Shown: one piece after another, positions 1-6,651 of the stretch | Layout: the number at the start of each line of letters is the position of its first letter | Numbering within the stretch: position 1 is the stretch's first letter | NCBI GenBank assembly: GCA_905200435.1 | Contig: CAJKKJ010000038.1 | Coordinates: 1 to 7,172, forward strand | From: an uncultured Bacillota bacterium | Lineage (GTDB): Bacteria > Bacillota_I > Bacilli_A > RF39 > UBA660 | Direction: 5' to 3' | Length of the DNA stretch: 7,172 nt | Position numbers and translations under genes: made by a program | Notes under the pieces: model-generated | What the model was told of the DNA's origin: nothing | Database searches by the model: none | The model's input: the letters and a program-made list of their open reading frames with translations, nothing else

Positions 1-1784
1 TGGATGCAAGTGGAAGTACAGTAGATATGTATGCAACACTTAGTATAGATAGAGGTAGTGGAGATACAGAATTACCAACTAACTTAAAGTTTTATACAAC
101 AAGTGATCATAAAAGTGAATTACATAAATATTATTCATTTTTAGAGAAGAATGGCTCAAATAAAGAAACTTTAACAATATATTGGTACTGGAATCCATAT
201 ATAGATGATGTAGAAGATACTAAATATATAAATAAGAGTTTTAATGCAAGCATAAATGTAAGTGCAATTCAGATAAGTGAATATGCAATGATGAAGAATG
301 GTAATGGTGTTACTAGTGATAGTAGATTATACTTTTGGAAAGATACTTATAGACCATATATAAGAACAATTACATTTGGGAATGATTTGAGTAATTTACC
401 AAGTAGCTGTACAGAAGAAAATTTATGTTTTGATGTATCTGATACTGGAAGTAAAAAGAAAGTATATGCTTATTTAATAGATAGTGGATTAAAAGTTAAA
501 AATTCAAATGAACAAAATTTATATAATTTACATATTGTAAGTGAAGCTCCAATCTTCGCACCATCTGATTGCACATTATTCTTTGCTGGATTTAATAACT
601 TAGTTAGTATAATTTATAATGATAATTTTAATACATCCAAAGTAACAAGTATGAGTTATATGTATCTACCAATATATTCAGATAATGGAGATTGGAGTAG
701 CGACGTTATTTTAACATCAAATATCAAAAATGTTAAACCATCATTTCTTGTTAAAACAAAAGAAAGTGAAATTGAAATGATGTCATCTGGTGGCAGTAGC
801 GCTAGTTTTATTTCAGTTTTAGAAAATTTGAATTTAAGTAGTTTTAATACATCAAACGTAACAAATATGAGTAGTATGTTTTATGGCTGTTCATCACTAA
901 CAGATCTGGATTTAAGCAATTTTAATACATCAAAAGTAACAGATATGAATAGTATGTTTTATAACTGTTCATCTCTAACGAGTTTAAATTTGAATAGTTT
1001 TAACACATCAAAAGTAACAGATATGAATAGTATGTTTTATAGTTGTGAATCTTTAGCAAGTCTAAATTTAAGTAGTTTTAATACGTCTAATGTAACAAGT
1101 ATGGCTGGTATGTTTATGAATTGTTTAACCTTAACTAATTTAGATTTAAGCAGTTTTAATACATCGAATGTAACAAATATGAGTTATATGTTTTATAGTT
1201 GTGAATCTTTAGCAAGTCTAAATTTAAGTAGTTTTAATACATCAAATGTAACAAATATGGGTGGTATGTTTTTGAATTGTTCATCTTTAAAAAGTATAGA
1301 TCTAAGTAGTTTTAACACATCAAAAGTAACAACTATGCTAAGTATGTTTAGTAATTGTTCATCCTTAACTAACGTAAATTTAAGCAGTTTTAATACATCG
1401 AATGTACCAGATATGTCTTGTATGTTTGAAAACTGTTCATCTTTAACAATTTTAGACTTAAGCAATTTTGATACATCAAATGTAACAAATATGTCTGGTA
1501 TGTTTTTGAATTGTTTATCCTTAACTAATTTAGATTTAAGCGGTTTTAATACATCCAATGTAACAAATATGAGTTATATGTTTAGAGACTGCACTAAAAT
1601 TCAATTAAAAATTACAATTATGAATCTAAATATGACATCTTATGGTGGTATGCTCTCTGGTGCACTTAATGATGCAAATGCTTATGCTATAATAAGTTAT
1701 ACAATTGATACACAATCTATTGCTGAAACTATGAAAGCAACTAATAAATTTAATCAATCAAAAATAACTTTAAAACAAATATAA
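1..1784 (+). CDS. BspA-like surface protein with DUF285 (26-residue) repeats, 5' truncated
   Basis: The frame is open from the first complete codon (base 3), with no stop before the Met at 27 and no ribosome binding site there, so the true start lies upstream. The N-terminal part has an IYWYW motif (about 177-191) followed by acidic residues and a beta-rich segment ending in SAIQ. This resembles the TasA/camelysin-like region of SipW-dependent secreted proteins (inference, moderate). A cap region (about 340-640) with ITFGNDLSNLP and an AYL stretch is typical of proteins preceding DUF285 repeats. A first FNTSKVTSM unit (from 627) is separated by a Ser-rich insertion of about 46 residues from ten regular 26-residue units of pattern F-N-T-S-N/K-V-T-x-M-x-x-M-F-x-x-C-x-S-L-x-x-L-x-L-S (843-1598). 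The C-terminal tail of about 60 residues has no LPXTG motif or membrane anchor. Known DUF285/BspA-like proteins are secreted or surface exposed and often implicated in adhesion. The exact role here is unknown. The gene ends in its own terminator and is not part of the arc operon. Confidence 0.85.
   Translation, partial: DASGSTVDMYATLSIDRGSGDTELPTNLKFYTTSDHKSELHKYYSFLEKNGSNKETLTIYWYWNPYIDDVEDTKYINKSFNASINVSAIQISEYAMMKNGNGVTSDSRLYFWKDTYRPYIRTITFGNDLSNLPSSCTEENLCFDVSDTGSKKKVYAYLIDSGLKVKNSNEQNLYNLHIVSEAPIFAPSDCTLFFAGFNNLVSIIYNDNFNTSKVTSMSYMYLPIYSDNGDWSSDVILTSNIKNVKPSFLVKTKESEIEMMSSGGSSASFISVLENLNLSSFNTSNVTNMSSMFYGCSSLTDLDLSNFNTSKVTDMNSMFYNCSSLTSLNLNSFNTSKVTDMNSMFYSCESLASLNLSSFNTSNVTSMAGMFMNCLTLTNLDLSSFNTSNVTNMSYMFYSCESLASLNLSSFNTSNVTNMGGMFLNCSSLKSIDLSSFNTSKVTTMLSMFSNCSSLTNVNLSSFNTSNVPDMSCMFENCSSLTILDLSNFDTSNVTNMSGMFLNCLSLTNLDLSGFNTSNVTNMSYMFRDCTKIQLKITIMNLNMTSYGGMLSGALNDANAYAIISYTIDTQSIAETMKATNKFNQSKITLKQI
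843..1598 (+). repeat. In-frame 78-bp tandem repeat array (ten DUF285 units)
   Basis: The Phe codon of the FNTS/FDTS motif recurs exactly every 78 bases at 843, 921, 999, 1077, 1155, 1233, 1311, 1389, 1467 and 1545, giving ten 26-residue units. The last unit degenerates after its conserved Cys. Each unit carries an invariant MF pair and a Cys, with alternating leucines as in leucine-rich-repeat-like solenoids. The consensus matches the Mycoplasma/Listeria-type 26-residue surface repeat (PF03382/TIGR02167, recognised by eye). Unit 9 has FDTS instead of FNTS and unit 8 has VPDM instead of VTxM. Confidence 0.92.
1031..1240 (+). repeat. 54-bp exact duplication inside the DUF285 array
   Basis: Bases 1031-1084 and 1187-1240 are identical over 54 bases. 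They are spaced by 156 bases, exactly two repeat units. Both copies encode the YSCESLASLNLSSFNTS stretch, whereas neighbouring units have diverged at synonymous and nonsynonymous sites. This points to a recent two-unit duplication or gene conversion within the array. Confidence 0.9.
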
Positions 1785-1790
1785 TTTTTT

Positions 1791-1829
1791 AAAAGATCAA
1801 ATAATAATTTTGATCTTTTCTTTTTTTTT
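1791..1829 (+). terminator. Rho-independent terminator after the DUF285 gene
   Basis: An 11-bp perfect stem (AAAAGATCAAA at 1791-1801 paired with TTTGATCTTTT at 1809-1819) has a 7-base loop. After one C it is followed by nine T residues (1821-1829). It starts 7 bases after the TAA stop. It separates the surface-protein gene from the arc operon. The stem is AT-rich, as expected for this genome. Confidence 0.9.
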
Positions 1830-1837
1830 AAAACTTA

Positions 1838-1866
1838 TTGTAAAATAATAAAAACTTTGCTATAAT
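1838..1866 (+). promoter_or_regulatory. Extended -10 sigma-A type promoter of the arc operon
   Basis: A -35-like TTGTAA (1838-1843) lies 17 bases before a perfect TATAAT (1861-1866). The -10 is preceded by TG at 1858-1859, giving an extended -10. A start site near 1873 would leave a leader of about 19 bases before the ATG, with AGGAGG at 1880-1885. I see no convincing ArgR box or CcpA cre site in the 1830-1891 gap. Transcript mapping has not been done; the call is from consensus match and spacing. Confidence 0.8.
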
Positions 1867-1879
1867 TAATTTATACAAT

Positions 1880-1885
1880 AGGAGG
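1880..1885 (+). promoter_or_regulatory. Ribosome binding site of the arcA-arcB fusion gene
   Basis: A full AGGAGG ends 6 bases before the ATG at 1892 and fixes the start of the fused gene. No in-frame upstream alternative has comparable support. Confidence 0.88.
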
Positions 1886-1891
1886 AAAGAT

Positions 1892-4204
1892 ATGGAAGTA
1901 ATAAATGTTAAAAGTGAAATTGGTCCATTAAAAAAAGTATTACTACATAGACCTGGTAATGAATTATTAAATTTAACACCAGATACACTAGGTAGATTAC
2001 TATTTGATGACATACCATTTTTACCAGAAGCTCAAAAAGAACATGATGAATTTGCCCGTATTTTAAAAGAAAATGGGATTGAAGTTGTTTATCTAGAAGA
2101 CTTAATGGCTGAAGTATTAGGACTAAGCGATGAAATAGAAGACAAATTTATAAGACAATTCATATATGAAGCTGGAATAAGAACACCAAAATATAAAAAT
2201 TTAGTATTTGATTTCCTAAAAAGTTTCAAAAATAAAAAAGAATTAGTCTTAAAAACAATGGAAGGAATAAAAGTAGAAGAAATAAGTCACGCTAAGAGAG
2301 AAGTAGAACAATCATTAGTAGACTTTGTAGGTGAAGAATCAGACTTTTTAGCTGATCCAATGCCAAACCTATACTTTACAAGAGATCCATTTGCAAGTGC
2401 TGGAAATGGTGTTATATTAAATAAAATGTATTCATTAACAAGAAGTCGTGAAACAATATATGCTGAATATATATTTAATTATCATCCAGAATATAAAGAT
2501 AAAATAAATAAATATTATGATAGATATTTACCTTATCATATAGAAGGTGGAGATGTATTAAATCTAAACAACCATATATTAGCAGTAGGAATATCACAAA
2601 GAACAGAAGCAGGAGCAATTGATGAACTTGCTAAAAACCTATTCAAAAATCCTGATTGTGAAATAGATACAATACTAGCATTCAATATACCAGAATCAAG
2701 AGCATTTATGCATCTAGATACAGTATTTACACAAATTGACTATGATAAATTTACATACCATCCTGGAATAATGGATACACTACAAGTATTTGAAATAACA
2801 GAAGGCGATATACCAGATAGTGATGAAGATTTAAATGTTGTAGAACTAAATGGAAGTTTAGAAGAAATATTAGAAAAATACCTAAAAAGAAAAATAACAT
2901 TAATACCATGTGCTGGAGGAGAGAAAATATCTGCCGAAAGAGAACAATGGAATGATGGAACAAATACACTATGTATTGCACCAGGTGTTGTTGTTGTATA
3001 TGATCGTAACAATATAACGAACAATATACTAAGAGAACATGGCATAAAAGTATTTGAAATGCCAAGTGCTGAATTATCAAGAGGAAGAGGGGGCCCTAGA
3101 TGTATGAGTATGCCACTTGTAAGAGAAGACTTAGATGAAGTTCAATACAAAAGAGATAGTATGTGTTTAATAAAACAAGAGGATGTTAAAAAAATCAAGA
3201 ATAAAATAGATTTAAGAGGAAGAAATTTCTTAACATTACTAGATTATACACCTGAAGAAATAAGATATTTATTAGATTTATCAAAAGATTTAAAAGATAA
3301 AAAACATAAAGGAATTGAACACAGATATTTAAAAGGGAAAAATATTGTTTTACTATTCGAAAAAACATCAACAAGAACAAGATGCTCATTTGAAGTAGCA
3401 GGATTAGATTTAGGAATGGGAGTAACATACCTTGATCCAGGAAGCTCACAAATGGGTAAAAAAGAAAGTATCTCAGATACAGCTAAAGTACTTGGAAGAA
3501 TGTATGATGGAATAGAATATAGAGGTTATTCACAAAAAATAGTAGAAGAACTAGCAAATAATGCTGGAGTTCCGGTATGGAATGGTTTAACAACTGAATT
3601 TCATCCAACACAAATGTTAGGGGATATGCTAACAGTTGAAGAAAATTTTGGTCATTTACAAGATATAAAACTGGTATTTATGGGAGATGCAAGAAATAAC
3701 GTTGCTAACTCATTAATGGTAGTATGTTCTAAAATGGGAATGCACTTCGTAGCATGTGGTCCAAAAGATTTATGGCCTGATAAAGATTTAGTTAAAAAAT
3801 GTAAAGAAATAGCTAGTGAAACAGGCGCTAGTATCGAAATGACTGAAAATGTAAAAGAAGCAATAGAATATGCTGATGTTATATATACAGACGTTTGGGT
3901 ATCAATGGGAGAACCGGATGAAGTATGGGAAAAGAGAATTAAACTATTAAAACCATATCAAGTAACAATGGATGTAATGAATAATGCCAATAAAAATGCT
4001 ATATTCTTACACTGTTTACCATCATTCCATGATTTAAATACAACAATAGGTGCTGATATTCATGAAAAATTTGGTCTAAAAGAAATGGAAGTAACAGATG
4101 AGGTATTTAATTCACCAAGATCAAAAGTATTTGATGAAGCTGAAAATCGTTTGCACACTATAAAAGCTGTAATTTATGCAACTATGAGGGAAGATAATGA
4201 GTAA
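1892..4204 (+). CDS. arcA-arcB: Bifunctional arginine deiminase / ornithine carbamoyltransferase (ArcA-ArcB fusion)
   Basis: A 770-residue cytosolic enzyme with two complete domains. Residues 1-412 are arginine deiminase (arginine to citrulline plus ammonia). Visible motifs are FDDIP, FTRDPFA with catalytic-type D165, IEGGDVL with E218 and D221, MHLDTVF with H274, and [10 protein letters not shown] with nucleophile C404. After a charged linker of about 27 residues (413-439), residues 440-770 are catabolic ornithine carbamoyltransferase (citrulline plus phosphate to ornithine plus carbamoyl phosphate). Visible motifs are STRTR (493-497, carbamoyl phosphate binding), HPTQ (571-574), DVWVSMGE (667-674, where family knowledge places ornithine contacts) and HCLPSFHD (707-714) with catalytic-type C708. 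Each half has the usual length of the stand-alone family (about 410 and 335 residues), and there is no stop, frameshift or strong internal ribosome binding site at the junction. It is the first gene of the arc operon and overlaps arcC by 8 bases. Both activities are inferred from intact motifs. A sequencing or assembly artefact that removes a stop is the main alternative. Confidence 0.95.
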   Translation: MEVINVKSEIGPLKKVLLHRPGNELLNLTPDTLGRLLFDDIPFLPEAQKEHDEFARILKENGIEVVYLEDLMAEVLGLSDEIEDKFIRQFIYEAGIRTPKYKNLVFDFLKSFKNKKELVLKTMEGIKVEEISHAKREVEQSLVDFVGEESDFLADPMPNLYFTRDPFASAGNGVILNKMYSLTRSRETIYAEYIFNYHPEYKDKINKYYDRYLPYHIEGGDVLNLNNHILAVGISQRTEAGAIDELAKNLFKNPDCEIDTILAFNIPESRAFMHLDTVFTQIDYDKFTYHPGIMDTLQVFEITEGDIPDSDEDLNVVELNGSLEEILEKYLKRKITLIPCAGGEKISAEREQWNDGTNTLCIAPGVVVVYDRNNITNNILREHGIKVFEMPSAELSRGRGGPRCMSMPLVREDLDEVQYKRDSMCLIKQEDVKKIKNKIDLRGRNFLTLLDYTPEEIRYLLDLSKDLKDKKHKGIEHRYLKGKNIVLLFEKTSTRTRCSFEVAGLDLGMGVTYLDPGSSQMGKKESISDTAKVLGRMYDGIEYRGYSQKIVEELANNAGVPVWNGLTTEFHPTQMLGDMLTVEENFGHLQDIKLVFMGDARNNVANSLMVVCSKMGMHFVACGPKDLWPDKDLVKKCKEIASETGASIEMTENVKEAIEYADVIYTDVWVSMGEPDEVWEKRIKLLKPYQVTMDVMNNANKNAIFLHCLPSFHDLNTTIGADIHEKFGLKEMEVTDEVFNSPRSKVFDEAENRLHTIKAVIYATMREDNE
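4187..4190 (+). promoter_or_regulatory. Ribosome binding site of arcC inside the end of the fusion gene
   Basis: AGGG within GAGGGAAG lies in the last codons of the upstream gene, 6 bases before the ATG at 4197. The start overlaps the upstream stop as ATGAGTAA (4197-4204), an arrangement typical of translational coupling. Confidence 0.75.
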
Positions 4205-5132
4205 AATAGTAATCGCCTTAGGAGGAAACGCCCTTGGAAAAAGTCCTGATGAACAGTTAAATTTACTTAAGAATGTTGCTAAAATAATTGTTGGATTAGT
4301 AAAATCAGGCAATAAAATAGTTTTAACACATGGTAATGGTCCGCAAGTTGGTCAAATCAATCTTGCAATGGAGTATGCTGCAAATGGTGCAGGTACTCCA
4401 AGTATGCCATTTCCTGAATGTGGTAGTATGAGTGAAGGATATATTGGTTATCAATTACAACAATGTATTCAAAATGAACTTGCAAAACAAGGAATGAATT
4501 TACCATGTGCCACAATTATAACCCAGGTTTTAGTAGATTCTACAGATTCTGCTTTTCAAAATCCTAGTAAGCCAATAGGAATGTTCTATAGTCGTGAAGA
4601 GGCTATGGAAATAGAAAAAGAAAAAGGCTATACATTTGTAGAAGATGCTGGACGAGGATATAGGAGAGTTGTACCATCTCCTATGCCTATAGATATTATC
4701 GAGAAAGATGTTATAAAACAACTAATTGATAATACATTAGTAATTGCTGCTGGTGGTGGTGGAATCCCAGTTGTCAAAAAAGAATCTCTTGAAGGTGTTG
4801 CTGCTGTTATAGATAAAGATAGAACAGCTGCTTTACTTGGAAAATTAATAGGAGCTGATATGCTACTTATATTGACCACTGTTGATAAAGTTTGTTTAAA
4901 TTATAACAAAGAAAATCAAACAGATATTGATTGTATGAATGTTACTGAAGCAGAAAAATATATTAGCGAAGGTCATTTTGCTAAAGGAAGTATGCTTCCA
5001 AAAATTGAAGCTTGTATTGATTTTGTTAAAAATTCAAATAGAAAAGCAATTATTAGTTCACTTGAAAAAGCAGAATATGTAATTAATGGTGAAACAGGTA
5101 CAATCATAGAAGGAGGAAATATAAATGTCTAA
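4197..5132 (+). CDS. arcC: Carbamate kinase
   Basis: A 311-residue protein, the normal length for carbamate kinase. It catalyses carbamoyl phosphate plus ADP to ATP plus carbamate (then ammonia and CO2), the energy-yielding last step of the arginine deiminase pathway. Amino acid kinase motifs are in order: ALGGNALG at the N-terminus (GGN at 9-11), HGNGPQVG (45-52), the carbamate-kinase signature GYRRVVPSP (about 154-162), AAGGGGIPV (184-192), [10 protein letters not shown] (206-215), and a C-terminal [10 protein letters not shown] segment. The RRVVPSP signature separates it from acetylglutamate and other amino acid kinases. The ATG at 4197 is supported by an internal AGGG and the 8-base overlap with the fusion gene. 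It also overlaps the permease gene by 8 bases. It consumes the product of the upstream OTC domain, so the order follows the pathway. Confidence 0.97.
   Translation: MSKIVIALGGNALGKSPDEQLNLLKNVAKIIVGLVKSGNKIVLTHGNGPQVGQINLAMEYAANGAGTPSMPFPECGSMSEGYIGYQLQQCIQNELAKQGMNLPCATIITQVLVDSTDSAFQNPSKPIGMFYSREEAMEIEKEKGYTFVEDAGRGYRRVVPSPMPIDIIEKDVIKQLIDNTLVIAAGGGGIPVVKKESLEGVAAVIDKDRTAALLGKLIGADMLLILTTVDKVCLNYNKENQTDIDCMNVTEAEKYISEGHFAKGSMLPKIEACIDFVKNSNRKAIISSLEKAEYVINGETGTIIEGGNINV
5111..5116 (+). promoter_or_regulatory. Ribosome binding site of the permease gene
   Basis: AGGAGG lies inside the last codons of arcC (encoding EGG), 8 bases before the ATG at 5125. The start and the upstream stop overlap as ATGTCTAA (5125-5132). 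This is a second coupled 8-base junction, with a stronger Shine-Dalgarno than at arcC. Confidence 0.85.
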
Positions 5133-6567
5133 GAAAAAGACTAGAGCGATGTTATCGTCTTTTTCAATCATTCTAATTCTTATATTTGGTCTTGGTATTT
5201 TATCAAATATTTTACCAAATGCTAAATTTGTAGGAACAGAATTAGTAAATGGTAGTGGTACTGTTGGAGCAAGTCTTTCGCAAGTTTTAATGGCACCAAT
5301 TAAAGGATTTGCTGATGCAATCGATGTATGTATATTTATTCTTGTATTAGGAGGTTTACTTGCTATTATTAGCAAAACAGAAGCTCTTGAAACAGGTATT
5401 AAAGTTTTAGTACAAAAATTAAAAGGAAGAGAATTATTATTAATTCCTATATTAATGTTTATCTTCTCAGTATGTGGTAGTACATATGGAATGTTAGAAG
5501 AAACAGTTGGTTTTTATGCTTTACTTGCGGCTACAATGATGGCAGCAGGAATGGATCCATTAGTAGGATCTGCTATTGTTCTTTTAGGAGCAGGTAGTGG
5601 ATGTTTGGGATCAACAGTTAATCCATTTGCTGTAGGAGCTGCAGTAGATGCTTTAAGTAAAGTTGGCATTGAACCAAAACAAGGTGGTATTATTATCATT
5701 GGTGTAGTATTATGGCTAACAACATTATTTATTTCAACAATGTTCGTTATGGCATATGCTAAGAAGGTAAAAAAAGATAAGGGTTCTACTTTCTTATCAT
5801 TAAGAGAACAAGAAGAAGCTGAAAAAGCTTATGGTAAATTTGAAGAAAAAGATGGAAAAAAAGTTAAATTAACTGGTAAACAAAAATTAACACTTATTTT
5901 ATTTGCAATTGCATTCCTTATAATGATTATAGGGTTTGTACCTTGGGAAGATTTTGGTGTTACAATATTTACTAAATTTACTGGCTGGCTTACTGGTGAG
6001 CCACTTGGAAAATGGTATTTTAATGAATCAACTTTATGGTTCTTAATTATTTCTATTATTATATCAATTGTTAATGGATTTAAAGAAAAAGAATTTGTTG
6101 ATACATTTGTAAGGGGAGCATCTGATATGATTAGTGTTATTCTAATTATAGCAATTGCTAGAGGTGCTAGTGTATTAATGCAAGAAACTTATTTAGATAA
6201 TTATATTATTTATAATGCTACTGAAGCTCTTGCAAAATTACCTGAGCTTGCATTTGTACCATTAAATTATCTATTACATGTTGTACTTTCAATATTAGTA
6301 CCTTCATCTTCTGGTTTAGCATCACTTTCATCTCCAATTGTTGGACCTATTGCAAATGCTCTTGGTTATAGTACTGAAGTTTCAGTTATGTCAATGGTTG
6401 CTGCTAACGGTTTAGTTAATTTAATTACACCAACATGTGGAGCTATAATGGGTGGTTTAGCACTTGCAAAAGTAGAATATACTACATGGTTTAAATGGGC
6501 ATTTAAAATAGTAGTTGTAATTGCACTTGCAAATATGGCTGTACTATGTTTATTCGCTCTTGTTTAA
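5125..6567 (+). CDS. arcD: YfcC/DcuC-family membrane permease, probable arginine/ornithine antiporter
   Basis: A 480-residue integral membrane protein with about 12 hydrophobic segments by eye. The N-terminus is short and basic (MSKKKTR). Six segments lie before residue 212, then a charged cytoplasmic-type loop (about 213-254, rich in Lys and Glu), then roughly six more. Motifs fit the YfcC/C4-dicarboxylate anaerobic carrier family (PF03606): CGSTYGMLEE in the first half, VPSSSGLASLSSPI from 392, and NLITPT (432-437) followed by GGLALAK and WFKW near the end. Proteins of this family occupy the arcD position in streptococcal arc operons, where they exchange arginine for ornithine. As last gene of this operon, after arcC with an 8-base overlap, the same role is likely. 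Substrate is inferred from context, not from residues. It is not the APC-type ArcD found in Pseudomonas. The gene ends directly at a terminator. Confidence 0.88.
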   Translation: MSKKKTRAMLSSFSIILILIFGLGILSNILPNAKFVGTELVNGSGTVGASLSQVLMAPIKGFADAIDVCIFILVLGGLLAIISKTEALETGIKVLVQKLKGRELLLIPILMFIFSVCGSTYGMLEETVGFYALLAATMMAAGMDPLVGSAIVLLGAGSGCLGSTVNPFAVGAAVDALSKVGIEPKQGGIIIIGVVLWLTTLFISTMFVMAYAKKVKKDKGSTFLSLREQEEAEKAYGKFEEKDGKKVKLTGKQKLTLILFAIAFLIMIIGFVPWEDFGVTIFTKFTGWLTGEPLGKWYFNESTLWFLIISIIISIVNGFKEKEFVDTFVRGASDMISVILIIAIARGASVLMQETYLDNYIIYNATEALAKLPELAFVPLNYLLHVVLSILVPSSSGLASLSSPIVGPIANALGYSTEVSVMSMVAANGLVNLITPTCGAIMGGLALAKVEYTTWFKWAFKIVVVIALANMAVLCLFALV

Positions 6568-6593
6568 AGAATGATTTATTCATTCTTTTTTTT
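6566..6593 (+). terminator. Rho-independent terminator of the arc operon
   Basis: A 9-bp stem (AAAGAATGA at 6566-6574 paired with TCATTCTTT at 6580-6588) with a 5-base loop runs into a T tract ending at 6593. It overlaps the TAA stop of the permease gene by two bases and closes the three-cistron unit. Confidence 0.88.
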
Positions 6594-6604
6594 GTATAAT
6601 TTTA

Positions 6605-6633
6605 TTGTTATATTAAAGAAAGAATGTTATACT
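6605..6633 (+). promoter_or_regulatory. Extended -10 promoter of the His/Cys-rich secreted protein gene
   Basis: TTGTTA (6605-6610) lies 17 bases before TATACT (6628-6633), which is preceded by TG at 6625-6626. The layout is the same as at the arc promoter. The predicted start near 6640 gives a very short leader containing AGAGGT (6643-6648) before the ATG at 6652. An alternative -10 (TATAAT at 6595-6600) exists, but its -35 would fall in the terminator and is poor. Confidence 0.65.
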
Positions 6634-6651
6634 TTTATTGAAAGAGGTAGT

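Noticed and set aside
27..29. ATG at 27 as the start of the first gene
   Set aside because: The same frame is open to the window edge, no Shine-Dalgarno precedes this ATG, and no signal peptide follows it, so the gene is truncated by the window.
1193..1558. Long open frame on the minus strand across the repeat array
   Set aside because: It is a mirror of the 78-base in-frame repeats. A repeat length divisible by three keeps the antisense frame open, and there is no ribosome binding site or promoter.
843..1598. Regular repeats as a CRISPR array
   Set aside because: The 78-base units are coding throughout, in one frame, with no unique spacers between short identical repeats. They are protein repeats.
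3088..3099. Local GC-rich patch with GGGCCC in the AT-rich fusion gene
   Set aside because: It encodes the conserved Gly-Gly-Pro before the catalytic Cys. It is odd in codon choice (GGG, GGC) but too short to imply transfer, regulation or an artefact.
2740..3449. Several minus-strand open frames within the ArcA-ArcB gene, some hydrophobic-looking
   Set aside because: They lie fully inside a strongly supported gene, have no ribosome binding sites, and look hydrophobic only because AT-rich antisense codons give Leu, Ile and Phe.
6595..6600. TATAAT as the -10 of the last gene
   Set aside because: Its -35 would fall in the terminator stem with a poor match, and a better-spaced extended -10 promoter lies closer to the start codon.
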